DNA from: Mytilus californianus
Taxonomy: Eukaryota > Mollusca > Bivalvia > Mytilida > Mytilidae
NCBI RefSeq assembly: GCF_021869535.1
Contig: NW_026262734.1
Coordinates: 95,237,285 to 95,301,284, forward strand
Reading direction: 5' to 3'
DNA length: 64,000 nt
Part shown: one piece after another, positions 23,876 through 37,153 of the stretch
How the letters are laid out: each line of letters begins with the position of its first letter
Numbering within the stretch: the first letter of the stretch is position 1
Notes under the pieces: generated by a model
Told to the model about the DNA's origin: nothing
The model's database searches: none
The model's input: the letters and a program-made list of their open reading frames with translations, nothing else
Program-made: the position numbers and the translations under genes

Positions 23876-24949
23876 GTGAGTATACAAATTGTTAAGCTAC
23901 ATTTTGTAAACGCATGTAAATTTTAAACCAACGGGTTTTATTTTTAAAAAATGGTTTTCAGTCAATTTTGACAACGAAATACTTGATCTAAACTAATTTT
24001 TTTTCAGTTTTACCTTGATGAAATTCATCGAAATTATACAAACGGTATTGCAGACAAGGGCATACTATCACAATGAAAACGCACGCTACAAGAAACAATG
24101 AATAGGAACATATTTTTTTCTGTATATAAGATGAAAAGACATTTTGTAACGATAATTCGGCGTTTCTGTCGTAAATGCTATTTTTTATTTTTATTTGATA
24201 TGATGTTTTAATTCGGGGAAGAGAAGTATTCAAATGTTCAAAAAATATTATTTGTTTTCTACAATGTTTGTATTAAAATTAAATTATTTGCATAACATGC
24301 ATTTAAATTGATACATGGACGATGTGTAAAATAAGAAAAACAAATATTCTTTAAATCATTTTGAGAACCAGAAGATATTTTTCTTTGATTTGAATAAGAA
24401 TTTTTTTGACATTGTGTCCTTCTCTTTTAGTTGTCATAAATTTCGTAGAAAAGCCACAAATCACTTTCAGTCTTTTCGTTCAACTTTCCAGTAATTCTTG
24501 AGATTTTCGAAATCCCCAATGCGGTACAAGATTTATCATGAACTTTCTATTCTAAAGCTGAAACATAATCAAATAAAGGAAGGTTCTTTTACAAAAATTG
24601 ACTTCAATTTGAAAAAAAAGAAAGGATAAGGGGTACTTGTGCATGATATAAACCAAAATATTATAGGAGCTGTGCCACATCTCTTTTCTGGTAGTATCTC
24701 TTTGAATAAAAAAAAGGTATTCTATTCAAACAATATTCTCAGATATTCGTCGATAAATGAATATATGTTCTGAAGATGCACGTCTCACAACTCAATGTTT
24801 AAAGCATAAACATAAGTGAGGGAACATTCATTTCTCGTTAAAGCATAATGTAAAATTAAAAAGTCAGTTTATTTTCTACTTATGAGTTTGAATGTCCCTT
24901 TGGCATCTTTCGCCTCTCTTTTTTATACATACTAACGTCTGATTTAATG
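23876..24949 (+). other. Gene B intron, left of the large insert
   Basis: AT-rich. At about 24880-24930 there is a short + strand piece of the Penelope 3' tail (TATGAGTTTGAATGTCCCTT, GGCATCTTTCGCCTC), directly abutting the outer end of the CACGTG array. Confidence 0.4.
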
Positions 24950-25290
24950 CATACACAGGCAAATTTTGTTCACGTGAATTTAATGTGAAATTAACGTGAA
25001 TTTCACGTGAAAAAATTCACGTGAATTTCACGTTAATCGAGCTTATACGCGTAATTCACGTGAAATATTTCACGTGAATTTCACGTTAAACTCACGTGAT
25101 TTTCACGTGAAATACTGATTCACGTGAAATTCACGTGAAATTTTTCATGTGAAATTCACGTGAATTGAGCCTTCACGTGAAATTCACGTGAACTTTTCAC
25201 GTGAAATTAACATGAATCGAGCTTCTTTTTTTTTAATGAAATTAAAGTGAATTCAGCCTCAATCACACTAATTTCACAGGATTTGAGTTT
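24950..25290 (+). repeat. TTCACGTGAA palindrome array, left copy
   Basis: About 20 imperfect copies of TTCACGTGAAAT and TTCACGTTAAT variants in both orientations, fading to TTCACAGGATT at the inner end. The outer end is CATACACAGGCAAATTTTG. CACGTG is also an E-box core, but the density suggests a transposon subterminal array or self-complementary satellite. Confidence 0.85.
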
Positions 25291-26785
25291 ATTTATGTAA
25301 GTCAATTCTAATCTAATACAAATTCTGTTTTGATATATATATAAACATGAAAAATATTATTCTTGGTCTGGACCATGTGTTCATACTTCCATTCTGTTTT
25401 ACTTTCTTTGTTTCCAAAATTTGTTGGTCTTAAACAAAGAAGGCAAGCAAATGCATCACAGGATATAAATTATATCCAGGGCACCTTAGTTCACTCCTAG
25501 AACTTTTTTGGTTGTGTTGAGTCTCAATCCTTTTTTGTAAATGATTTATGGACTGTGGTCATTTATAGAAGTTGATTGCACTGATGTATATTTCATTTGA
25601 GTTGATTTTTATTATGTTTGTATAAGTCATATTGTGTGGTCATCAGTTTTGACACAAACCAATCACATTATGGAAAAGACTTACTTGCAAAAGATGCCAA
25701 TTCTCTTTAAGAAGGTTTTGAAGAAAAAAAACTAGTTCACCTCGCCACTTATTCATGTACCTGCTTAAAGCCAGAAATCTTTTCAGTGGTTGTCAAAAAT
25801 CTCGTCTTAATAAAAAAAAAATATTCAGAGAATTTGGTGTTGATGGCTATTCTTGATTCATATTGTAATTTTTTTTATAGCCTCTGGTCAATTAAATAGA
25901 TCATGGCATATCTTTTAGACACCTGTCTTTTGTTGAGGACTGCATGTTAGCACCTTAATGCCTTTCAGGTGTTTTTGTTGTTATATTGCTGGCTGATTGA
26001 TGTATACCTCATGTCTCATTGTACTAATAAACTAAAATAGAAAGTTATGTGAAATATAGCTGATATACAAATGTACCATATTGAAAGGCTCTCTGTAATT
26101 TACAACCATTTACTTCTTATTTCATATATGCAAAAATAGTTTTTTTCTCATTTTAACACTGATCTTAAGGTTAAGGCAAAATGTTGACAAACAACAGGCA
26201 TATACCATTAAAAGATCTCAAAGTTTGGCTGCACAATAAGCTAAAAATTCTTGTTATTTCATTTTTTTATATAAAATTCATTTTAAAACATGCATTTTCA
26301 TTTTTTTACTGTAACTTGTATGTTGACACAATAATTTGAATTTGAATTGTATTATATTCTGAAAGTACTTGTGGTTGAAAAAATATACACAATTGTTAAT
26401 TCCAGTTGGTTTACGTTTCTTGAAAACACCACTACTATGACTACATGTCTGTTAATAATGTTTAAGAGTCCTCTTCTGCATATAATTGCTATTTGTACCC
26501 AAGGATTCCTTCATACATTTGCACTTCTCCTCCTAAGATGTTGCTCCAATGATAAAATCCTGTAATGCATACTTAGCAATCAGACTCTTTGAATACTTCC
26601 TACAGTTCCTGTAATATAATAAAATCAGCATGTTTGTTTCTGTAGTCAAGCAAAAAAGATAACACCAATTTAATCTCCAATGATTACCAAACTTATAATT
26701 AGGAGATAACTGTTTTGTATTTTAAGCTCAGACATGATCATTGGTGATTTGATGGTGATTTAACCAGTAAAACCCAGTAATTCCC
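25291..26785. other. Unannotated stretch within the mirror-bounded block
   Basis: No gene supported. Open frames such as 26347-26565 have no motif. Confidence 0.35.
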
Positions 26786-26965
26786 ACTGGGCTGGGCAAT
26801 ACTTTGCCAACCCTGTTTCAGGACATTTTGTAGCTCGCTATGCTGTATCAGTTTTGCTCATTGTTGAAAGCTGTACATATGATCATTTACAGTTGTCAAT
26901 ATTCAGTCATTTGGACTCTGGTGGATAGTTGTCTCATTGGCAATCATACCATGTCAAATTTTATA
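26786..26965 (+). repeat. Dispersed bivalve repeat, 3' part
   Basis: CATTTTGTAGCTCGCTATGC, TTGCTCATTGTTGAAAGCTG and GGATAGTTGTCTCATTGGCA, the 3' landmarks of the 2460-2940 family. Confidence 0.6.
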
Positions 26966-28406
26966 ATAAATTACTTATGAAAACAAACCACATTACCTGT
27001 ATATATAAGTATACTTAGTGCCTATAGAAACACAACTCATCATTTTCAAGCCCCCTTCTTACATGTCTTAGCCCCATTTAAATTACAATACTAACACAGT
27101 ATGTTTATGGCTCTATGCATTCTGGAAACATCTGGTTACCTGATACTTTTCCAGTTAAGAAATTTGTGATTAGCTTCCATAGGGGTATAAATCAAAACTC
27201 CAAATGCTCTGAAAATTGATAATCTAGCAGACTGTACATTTTTTAATTACCTCTGCAACGGAGGTGTGGCGGTTCATTATGGTTGAACTTTGCCATGTTA
27301 ACAAGTTGTACCTCCAAAACTGTAGGAGGAGATAGCCAGACAAACAAAGTATCCTCATCCGGACGGACAGGGGTAAATTGATATTATTCCCCCTCGACTG
27401 TTGCTGGGCATAACTACATATGCTGTAGCATGTGTAAGGGGACCAGAATTGTGTTTTTATTGGCACTCAGTATAAATTTATATAAAATAGATATCACAAG
27501 AGACGAGTAAACACGCTGAAATGTCTTGCATGTTTTACTATTCATGATATATTTTATGTTGATTGTTCTAAACATGCTAAAGATATAATTTTACTATAAG
27601 TATGATATATAAACTTAACATAACCAATGATCCATGAAAAAAATACTGTCAAGCAAATAATGCCAAGGTCAGAAAAACCAAGCCAGACAGACATGTGCAC
27701 CTTACAATCATTGCCTACCCCAAATATAGCTGATCTGTTAATTGATTATAGCTTGTATAGTATACAACAAACACAGTGGCAAATCCAGAAATTTTCATAA
27801 GTGGGGGCCCACTGACTGCCTAAGAAGGGGCCCGCTCTGGTCAAGCTTCAGTGATTCCCTATATAATCAACCAGAACAGGGAAGGGGGGAGGCCCCCTGC
27901 CCCCCTAAATCCGCCTCTGCAAACAGACCAAAATATTAAACTTATTATTGACTAATGAACTATGAATATCAGGTCATGATAAGATGAACCCTGCCCAGAC
28001 AGACATGTACACCATACAATCAGTTGCAGACAAGACAAAAATGGCCTAATTCATGATAGCAGTTATTGTTTAATCTTGGTCAAGCTATTTTGATAATTTT
28101 CCTCAAACTACAAGCATAACATATATACACATGGGAATATTAATATGAAATAAGAATTGAAATCTAAGGAAATCCAGAATATAATATTCTATTCTCATAA
28201 ATTTACATGGACTGAAAAGGGGTAAACAAATCTAACTACATGCCTATTCCATACATGTATATATAGCAGATTAACTTTTCCCTTGATCTGTTGATTGATA
28301 GTGTTTTTTTATTTTGTCAGTTTGCGTGGACTCCTTTTGAAATTTGCACAGGATTCGGCATTTTTGTTATACAATTTTGACAGCAAATACTGTAACAAAT
28401 ACATAC
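26966..28406. other. Repeat-rich stretch without a clear gene
   Basis: At 27240-27440 a sequence with GCAACGGAGG, CCGGACGGACAGGGG and CCCCTCGACTG resembles mollusc repeat DNA. At 27780-27930 a G/C-rich stretch (GTGGGGGCCCACTGACTGCC, GGAGGCCCCCTGCCCCCC) resembles a fragment of the 63150-63400 repeat type. Confidence 0.35.
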
Positions 28407-28525
28407 CAGTTACATGTACTGTATCTATAGGGTCTCCACTACATGTATATCTAATCAAGTCATTCATTTCATCGAAACATATAACATGTATAACTTCACT
28501 TCCACTTGCATCTGGGGAGCTAATT
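28407..28525 (-). CDS. Internal coding exon of an unrecognised minus-strand gene
   Basis: Minus-strand acceptor AATTTTCAG, donor ACTG/GTATGTAT. The 119-base exon starts by completing a phase-2 codon and ends phase 1. The open frame reads ISSPDASGSEVIHVICFDEM, NDLIRYTCSGDPIDTVHVT. The other two frames are closed early. The D-x-S-G...V-I-x-x-x-C-F-D-E pattern is reminiscent of an OB-fold strand pair as in RPA-type proteins, but that is speculation. It lies antisense in gene B's intron. The likely first exon of the same gene may be 36495-36621; its phase requires at least one exon between them that I did not find. Confidence 0.5.
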
Positions 28526-28679
28526 CTGAAAATTTAAATTCCAGTGATTATTATAAATATAAGACCTGAACCTGATCATGCTGATGAACTGTTTTCCAAA
28601 TAAAAACATGGCAATACAACTGAAAATTCATTTAGATATATGTCAAATTCACACAGGCAATTGTTTTAAATAAATGTTG

Positions 28680-29215
28680 ATAGTGTCCACATGAGGACAC
28701 AGATGATGCCCCTGCTTGCATATCATATAGTTATAAAGGGACATAACTGAAGAACGGTAAAAGTGATGCTTCCCAAATTTGAACTTGATCTGAGTTTTGT
28801 GGTAATAAGCATTGTATGTAAGTCTCATAACATTCGGTTGAGGCTAACTTAAGTAGAAAACAGAAACTAAAAATTCAGCAATTTTTCTATTTGTAAACAC
28901 GCATAACTCTAGAACAGTTGTGTATAAGTTTCATAACATTTGGTTGAGGCAAACTTAAGTTAGAGAACGGAAACTAAAACTTTTGCAATTTTTCCATTTC
29001 TAAAGGGCATAACTCTAGAACGGTTAAAGTGACGCCACCAAAATTCAAACTTGATCTGTGTTTTGTGGTAATAAGAATTGTGTATAATTTTCATAACATT
29101 TGGTTGAGGCAAACTTAAGTTAGAGAACGGAAACCAATTTTGGGACGTACGTACAGACGGACAAGGGTAAAACTTAATGCCCCCACCGTTACGGCAGGGG
29201 CATAAAAATATTCAC
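28680..29215. repeat. Bivalve repeat with ~110-bp internal units
   Basis: GCATAACTCTAGAAC, TAATAAG(A/C)ATTGT, TCATAACATT(T/C)GGTTGAGGC and ACTTAAGTTAGAGAACGGAA recur two or three times. The right end is GTTACGGCAGGGGCATAAAA. No coding capacity. Confidence 0.65.
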
Positions 29216-30198
29216 CAAGAGAGAAAACAATTAATTTTTCTTTTAACCAATAAGTGAACATCACTAGCAAAATGACTAGTACTTAATTTCTAGATTGAAC
29301 TGTTGCGCATTTTGTCAGGATCTTTAACAGCTGAGTAAACTGTATTGTTCTGTTCATTGTTGAAGGTCTTAAAGTGGCCTAAAACTGCTTACATCCCCTT
29401 CATTTTGACCGTGGCTGATCATGATAGTTTTCTTATTGGCAATCCTACCACATCTCCTTATTTTCAAATTACTAAAAATTATCAATCTGCAACAATTAAA
29501 TTCTATTTATATACACAGCTACTTTTGCATAGGTACTATTTCTGTACCAAACATATGTAGTACTGGAAATCTACTTTTAATATTCAGTACTATTTTGTTA
29601 CTTTAAAATTAGTGCAATATTTAGGAAACTTTATTTTACAGTAGCAGTGTACATGTACATTGTATATATATTGATTAAAGGTAATCTGATCATCACTATG
29701 AAGCAATGTTCAAAACACTCTGCCATTATCAGAAATCAAATTTATTTAAAGTCCAATGACAAAGTATATGTGCAAAACACTCAAAACTTTTTTTAAGTAC
29801 CACAATCTGACAGAATTCATACATATACATAATCAGTGAGGCATAAAATGAAGGTCAAAAAGATATACTTTTTGTTGGATGCTACATCATCATTATTAGT
29901 TAAATGAATGCAAGACATTGAGTACATGTAGTTACTAGTACATAATATTTGAACTTAAAATAAAGGATAATCTGATTTTTATCAGTCTCTGATCAGAAAT
30001 AAAGCCACACAACAGCGAAATATATGTATCAGAGATGCACATACAATCATTGAATATATGTTTAAGATTAATACTTAGCATTGGCTGTCAACGTACATTT
30101 TTTGGTACATGTAAAAATGGACTGTCTGATAGGCAAACTCCACATAGAGATTGGACACTACATGTAGGTTACTTCATTAATTCCAGTATCAGTCATTA
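29216..30198. other. Unannotated stretch
   Basis: A weak copy of the dispersed 3' repeat end lies at 29360-29460 (TTTTCTTATTGGCAATCCTA). Nothing else recognised. Confidence 0.35.
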
Positions 30199-30236
30199 TC
30201 AATAGTCAACTCCTCTGCCCATACCTTGTAATACTG
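30199..30236 (-). CDS. Possible short terminal exon on the minus strand
   Basis: A good acceptor (TTCTCCCTTTCAG, with a second AG three bases on) precedes, in phase 1, VLQGMGRGVDY and a TGA. In phase 0 the frame reads QYYKVWAEELTIDND and stop. In phase 1 it would join directly to the exon 36495-36621, which also ends in phase 1, giving a ~54-residue product. I do not recognise it and the assignment is tentative. Confidence 0.22.
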
Positions 30237-31160
30237 CTGAAAGGGAGAAAACAGTACATTTGTGGACGCAATACTATTCAAAGAGTTTTGCAAACAATTA
30301 GCTTATAATATACATGTATTTCTTGCTATATGTATTTATATTAAACTTAGAATTGTACTATCAAATATCAACTAGAGGCTCTCAAGAGCCTGTGCCACTC
30401 ACCTGTATCCACTGTTGTTTTGAAAATCATAATTAATAGTATTAGATACCCTTTTAATGATTTTATTAAATTTGGTCCAGTAGTTTAAACTAAAAGCAGG
30501 TCATCCCATTGTAGTCTTACAACAGTAACTGAAGACCCCTTGTCATTATTAAATTAGTTTTCAAGTTGTAACCATTTGAAATTGATTGTTTACAATTTCC
30601 CCTTAGACTGTATGGGATTTGCTCATTGTTGAAGGATGAACTGTGACCTATAGTTTATGTTAACTTCTACATGTATGTCATTTAATCTTGGGTGAAGGGA
30701 AATTATACCATATCTTCTTTTATCTATATATTAGTTCAGGTGTATGAACATATACAAATGATGTACAATGTATATTATTCAAGACTTAAATGTTTTGAAA
30801 CCAGAAAATCCTTCTTTTTTTTTGGCCCCAAATTATTAAATGGTTTACATGGTTTAGTCTGTTACCCCAAAAATTAATCCAAACCTTCTTTTGAGGTATG
30901 GAACCTACAAATGACCTATTAAGTAGTACAATTTTATAGTTATCCTACACTTATACACAATTTATTGCCATGAAACATGAAAAATGCTTGTTTTGGACCA
31001 TAATTCCTACATTTGTCCTAAACAGTTTCTGCTATAAAAAAAATCATCTGAACTGAAACAAAATTTGAACTTGATATGCAACTTGTCATGGTAAAACTAC
31101 ATGTATACAATAATCATGAAAATTATCAGATCAATATCTTCAAGCATATATAACAATAAA
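30237..31160. other. Stretch with dispersed repeat pieces
   Basis: 30590-30715 carries a diverged 3' end of the common repeat (GCTCATTGTTGAAGGATGAA, TGACCTATAGTTTATGTTAA). No gene seen. Confidence 0.4.
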
Positions 31161-32690
31161 ATGCTCTGCTGGGCGCAGCTTGATACGACCGCAGAGGTCG
31201 AACCCTGAACAGTTGGAGCAAGTATGGACACAACATTCAAGCTTGATACAGCTTTGGATTGTGATTAAATATTTGACACAGCATAGGTTCTGACACAGAA
31301 TGAATGTGGTCAAAGAACTTAAAGATTCAGCATATCAAAGAACCCCAAGAATTCAATTTTTGTTAAAATCAAACTAAGTTTCATTTTGGACCCTTTGGAC
31401 CCAAATGTAGACTAATTTGAACAAGAGGCTGTCAGAGAGACAGCAAACCGGATTTTCCTGCAGAGGTCGAACACTGAACAGTTGAGCAAGTATGGACACT
31501 ACATTTAAACTTAAAACAGCTCTGAATTTGGATTGTGATTGAATATTTGACACATCATAGGTTTGTGACACAAAATGAATGTAGTCAAAGAACTGATATA
31601 TTTGAAATTGGACATTTAAATACCTATAATGGTCCAATATCCAAAATCTAAGTACATATTAGAATCAGCATATCAAAGAACCCCAAGAATTCAATTTTTG
31701 ATGAAATCAGACAAAAGTTTAATCTAGGACCCTTTGGACCCTGATTTGGACCAACTTGAAAACTGGGCCTAAAAATCTAATATCTAAATAGAGTTTGAAT
31801 TCAGCATTTGAAAGAACCCTATATATATATTTAATTTATGTTGAAATGAAACACTGGTTAATTTTATCCATAATATTTTCTGTGCAAATGGAAATAACTC
31901 AAACTGGATAAATAGTTCTCTAAAATAAGATATGATGCATTTTTTCAAATTATAATCAATAATATAATAACAACAACCAGTGATGACTAATTAATATAAG
32001 TTCTCTAAAATTAGATATGATTTAACACTCAAACATTGTTAGAATCAGCATATCAAAGAACCAAAGAATTCAATTTTTGATGAAATTAAACAAAAGTTTA
32101 ATTTAGGACCCTTTGGACCTCAATGTGGTATTATCTTATTAATAATGAAAAGCTCGACCGTTTACAAATTCTTAAACAGGAGGGGGGTGGGGGTGACCCA
32201 AAGGGACTCGCCTTATACCCCATGGATTTCATTTGATTTGTTTTATTGTCCCATACAAGAATATATATGGTTTCAGAGATCTTGACCCTTTACAAGTTTT
32301 CAAAAAGAAGGGGGTGGGGTGACCCCAGGGGACTCGCCTAAAATTTTGAGGCAATTACCCCCAAAATCAATCCCAGCATTCCCTTTGTGATATGGAACCT
32401 TGTGGTACAATGTCAGAGAGATCCATACACTAACACACAAGTTATTGTCTGGAAGTTACAAAAATGCTTATTTTTGGCCCCTAATTCCTTAACTGTTGGT
32501 ACCATAACCCCCAAAATCAATCCCAACCTTCCTTTTGTGGTATCAAACCTTATGGTAAAATTTCATAGAGATCCATTCACTTGAACTAAAGTTATTGTGC
32601 GAAAACCAATGTGTCTTCGGACGAAGATGACGACGCCAACTTCATACCAATATACGACCGCAAAATTTTTTAATTTTTTGCGGTAGTATA
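31160..32690. mobile_element. Long bivalve repeat with hairpin end, copy 1
   Basis: Begins near GCTTGATACGACCGCAGAGG, contains AGAACCCCAAGAATTCAATT twice and units with CAATCCCAGCATTCCCTTTG and AGAGATCCATACACTAACAC. It ends in ATACGACCGCAAAATTTTTT and TTTTTTGCGGTAGTAT, an imperfect hairpin (32652-32690). A partial third start lies at 31425. Copy 2 is at 56985-58950. The hairpin end recalls Helitron-type or other non-autonomous elements; class undetermined. Confidence 0.6.
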
Positions 32691-35600
32691 AAAATGAAAG
32701 TGAAAAACTGATTGTTTGCGTGAATGTAGCTCTGCAAAATTGGCATCAATTTTGAAAGTTCAATTTATAAGCTTTCTACAGATCTAATTTGTATTTTGAT
32801 AAGGATTGCAGAAGTTAGGGCCTTTTTCAATTAAAGAACACCGGGTGCACGACCTATTACATTGTACTTCATACAATACGAAACCAAAAATGTGTGCACA
32901 TGGGTTTTCTTTAATGAATTGACATAAAATCTTTATTAGAAACAGCTTCATTCGCATGTATATTATTCTCTGGTTTTAAATCTATCCAACGATATAAATT
33001 TCATATTTTACAATTTTTTTTGAATCAGGGCCTTTTTTATTCAAAAATCAAGATGCGATCATTTTTTGAAGTTGACCAGAAATAATCTAAGTCAAACCAG
33101 GTAAATATAATATTCATGGATAAATAATTAACACATGACAATGTGATAACTTCTGTTATTCTCAGTAGACATGAGTTGTTTGTGTTTTTTTTTCTTTGAC
33201 GGTTTAACAATGTTTAATAGCCTCTTTCTTTTCAAGTTTACTTTATAAATTGTAAATTTCAATGCACAAAAGTTTCAAATGAGAAAAAAAAAATATTCTC
33301 CAAGATAAACCAATTGCCAAAGTCTTAAAAGAATAAGACAAGGGCAGCATATGTGCCAGTGTGGACTATATACGAAAATATTTGTATGTAGTAATGCTAA
33401 TTTAAAGATTACAAAACGACAATCGCTTAAAATTGAAATAAATTGAACTAAAATATTTTAACAGTTTAAGGAAGATGGGGTGTCTAAATTATAATCCATA
33501 GAATTTTTTTAATAATTTGCCAAAATGTAGTTTATATCATGCTTTTTAAAAAATAATAATAAAAAGAATGGGACACGGGGCTTATTTTCACGCTACAGGT
33601 TGTGCAAAATTGACAGATTTTGTAATGATTATGCATGGAAAACCCAATTTTCTGCCATAAAACGAAAACTACACCATAGAATTTTGAGATAAAATATGTG
33701 AAGATAGCTCTAATAGTATGCTTTCAGATAAGAAAAATAAAAAATGGGGTCATGGGACCCGTTTTCTTGCTACATAATAAAATAGGTTAATTCCTAACAC
33801 ATTCTATTGTAAAAGTAACTTTATCTGAATTATCTGCCCTTACATTTGAGTTGCCTCCCCTTATATGGCAAAGTTGGAAAAAATAGAATCAAACAAAAGT
33901 ATTCTGTTTTTTTGTAAAATACAACCATAAATATGATAAAATAGGTCATTTTCTATATTGAAATGAAAATTCTTACACATGAATTACCTACTACTCTCAA
34001 AATTTGCACCTTTTATTAAAGATCTAGACCGATTGTTTTCTGGTATTTCAAAATTCAAGATGGAGGAAGACACCCTATCTACCTTAAGAAACAAAATTTT
34101 AGATACATACATGTACATGTGAATTTACTAGTCTATTGCTTGTTTGATGCACATTCTCCTTTTATACACTTAACTTTTAGAAAAATAAATCGCATTGAAC
34201 AAAATAAATATTATTTTTAATTTGTCTCCGTCCTTTCTAAAGATTCTAGACCTGTTGGTGGCCTTCTGCTGTTGTCTGTTCTGTGGTCGGGTTGTTGTCT
34301 CTTTGACACATTCCCCATTTCCATTATCAATTTTATCATGAAAAAAATTTTAATTTTGCAATTGAACATTTATGTAAAATATTTATTAAAAAGGAAACTT
34401 ATTTTAATTATTTTTCTGTTAATGTAAAGTTTACGGAGAGCTGTCTCATTGGCACTCATACCACATCTTCTTACATTTACAAAATTTATAAAAAAAAAAA
34501 TGTATATTGTACATTTTTTGTACATGTATTTGCAGAATTTGAAATTTTTAATTTATCAAATGAATAAGATAATTGGAATCGTTAAAATTCAGAATTATAC
34601 TTGAAAACAGATGCCTGCGACCCCTGTTGTTTCGATTAGCATGTTTTCTAAAGATATCCGTGTGAAGTTCACAAATTTCAACATGTATTTGGTCACCTGG
34701 TGTGAATTTCAGATAAAATTGTCAAGTTCAAATCTGTGGTTAAAACTTTCCTTTACATATCAGTTATATTATTATCTGGGCAGGGTACTCCCCCCCCCCC
34801 CCCTTTTTTTATATTATACTCTGAACATTATTGTATACACTTTTTCTGTGGGACTTTCTTTATGTAAAACAAGATAAAAATCTACGTTGTCTCATATTCG
34901 GATTTACGTCGAAAGAAAGGTTTAAGATATATCAAAATCGAACAACATCGTGTGAACATTTCTATTGATGACTATAGTGAATCATTTTTCGATTATGTAT
35001 TTTGTTATTACATGAATTACATCTATCCATATTTTGATTGTCAACTCATTGCATACTTCTCTAAAAATGATGTTACTGAAATCAAGAATATTATATCTAA
35101 TATCATATAACCTCACAATTACAACCCTCTTGCTTTTGAAATTGTTAAAGAACAATTTTAATTTTATGTAAGTGCTTTTATAAACTATAACAAGCCAACG
35201 ATTTAATGATAGATATATATACATGTATATATGTTTGGTTATCATAATCTCGTATTTGTCCTTTTTCAACTTTTTATTTTGTATGTTTGATATTCGGTAA
35301 AATAGAATTTTATCTTTTGGAAATAAAGTCAGTTTATACAACTCGTATTCATGTGGAACCTAGCATGCTACAATGTCATATGGTTATAATATTGTTTACT
35401 TAGTGTTGTCAAATTATTATCGAGTGTCAACATTGTCTTTACAAACTCAGCATGTTGTCTTGATAAGATATCACACACAGAAAAGACTGATCAGACGGAT
35501 AAGAAATTAAAATCATGCGCGATAACTTGTACTGGCTTACACTGAGGATAATAGTTGGCCATGCTGTACAGTGACCTGTAGCATTCTCATTGGCAATCAT

Positions 35601-36494
35601 TCCACATCTTCTTTTTTATACTGTATCGTTTTGTTGTCATTATTGATTTATACCATTTGTAGTTTTCTGTAATCTAAATATGCTGGAATAAAAAAAATTG
35701 ACACAATTCAAGTCAATTGTGTTGCTTCTGATATGACGTTAAATCTAATGTCAAAGTGAGGTACAGCCACGTGACCAGTATTAGAGTGTACATTTTGTAC
35801 AACAGATTAGGTACATTGTATTTGATCTGGCTTTCAGTTACTGCTAGCAAGTCCGGAAACTTGTCAGTGATTGTCTTGTGTCATGTATGTGATAACTGCA
35901 AGTCAGCCAAGTGTTTGTTATCTATATAACTTTTGAGTTAATCATAGATAAGATAGTAATACGTATGATTTGAATCATACACAAATAAAAAAAGAAGTGA
36001 CAAATTTATACTGTATAAGACTCAGTCAGAATTTGACATATCCATCTCCATTATTCATAAATATTTTTTGATCTGCCATTATCTGGGAAGTTGCGACACT
36101 TAAAGAATTCGATATGAGAAACTAAATCATGAATGCGTCTTAAAAGATTTAAGTATCCATATGAACATTGAAAAATTATAAGCAGGTAATGAACTAATAA
36201 GTTGGTAGTTTAACTTTAGTTTGTTCAAATTGTTAAAAAAAATCGATAGCTTAAGACCCCTTGACTTCGTGAATAACAGAATGCAAGCTACGTTACTGTA
36301 TACAAATAATAAAATAACTTACAATTCAACTGGAATTTGAAATTAGATGCGTTAGGTCCTATGGGGCGAACGTGTATAAAAATTATTTGGGAGCGAACGA
36401 AAACGATACCAAAATCGAAGATGAAAACCATTCTCATTCAGTCATTGCAGATTTCTGTTTATTCCTGCACTATTAAATCATTTGTTTGAGTTAC
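32691..36494. other. Long stretch without a recognised gene
   Basis: Contains bivalve repeat pieces at 34240-34340 (GTCGGGTTGTTGTCTCTTTG), 34430-34475 and 35560-35620 (CTCATTGGCAATCATTCCAC), and a run of 14 C at about 34790. The minus-strand 119-codon frame at 34982-35341 is low-complexity and not supported. Confidence 0.35.
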
Positions 36495-36621
36495 CTGTAG
36501 TACATCCTCGAGTATTCATTGATTCATAGCTCCTTGGTATTGTTTGTCTTGTTAAATTAACTGAAACAAGTACTGTTGTTGACAATCGGCTGACGGCGTT
36601 CTTCTCTTTAAGACGCGTCAT
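36495..36621 (-). CDS. Possible first coding exon of a minus-strand gene
   Basis: The ATG at 36621-36619 follows an in-frame TGA 12 bases upstream and opens 42 codons, MTRLKEKNAVSRLSTTVLVS, VNLTRQTIPRSYESMNTRGC, TT, ending at a strong donor (ACTACAG/GTAACT) in phase 1. The region is CpG-richer than its surroundings (TCCGGAGTCGGG, GACGCG, GCCGTCAGCCG), fitting a promoter-proximal exon. The gene would lie inside the gene B intron in antisense, with 28407-28525 a candidate later exon. Product not recognised; basic and Ser/Thr-rich. Confidence 0.4.
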
Positions 36622-36720
36622 AATCTGTATCTTTCAAGCGTTTTAAAAAAACCCGACTCCGGAAGAGAGATTCACGGATATTGTCCTGATCTGATGTTCA
36701 AAGTATTTCTCCATGTGAAA
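36622..36720 (-). promoter_or_regulatory. Promoter-like CpG-rich segment
   Basis: Minus-strand sequence just upstream of the candidate start holds CTCTTCCGGAGTCGGG with an ETS-type TTCCGG core. No TATA box is evident. Inferred from composition and position only. Confidence 0.25.
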
Positions 36721-36883
36721 AGTGAAAAATAGGTACCTGCTAGTTCCCCCATTCCTACTATACAAATCCTTGGAACATATAACAAATTATTTTGTTAATA
36801 AGCATCCTTTACATAGGAGCACCTCCACATGGAGCTGTTAGTTAATTAAACCCTTACAACTATTTAATATATATATTTATAAA

Positions 36884-36927
36884 ATCTGGGACTATTATAC
36901 TAACTTAGTATAATAGTCCCAGATAAA
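36884..36927. repeat. Hairpin: TCTGGGACTATTATACTAA
   Basis: TCTGGGACTATTATACTAA is followed after two bases by its reverse complement TTAGTATAATAGTCCCAGA. No associated gene. Confidence 0.85.
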
Positions 36928-37118
36928 ATATAATAAATATAATTTCAATTATGACTGTGATTTCATTGTGTAAAAGAATATATATATATATCTATACAAA
37001 AGTAAAATGTTTAACCTTAATTCAATGAGCAAGCCTTGTCTAATTGGCAATCATTTACCACACATTTATTAAAGCTTAAAGAATGTAAGTTTTTTTTAAT
37101 AATAAAGTGTAAATGTAA

Positions 37119-37153
37119 CCAAGGAATTGTATATTTAAATATACAATTCCTTG
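37119..37153. repeat. 34-bp perfect palindrome
   Basis: CAAGGAATTGTATATTT is immediately followed by AAATATACAATTCCTTG with no loop. Confidence 0.85.

Noticed and set aside
34982..35341. 119-codon minus-strand frame
   Set aside because: Lys/Ile/Tyr-rich translation of AT-rich DNA, no domain, no splice or promoter context.
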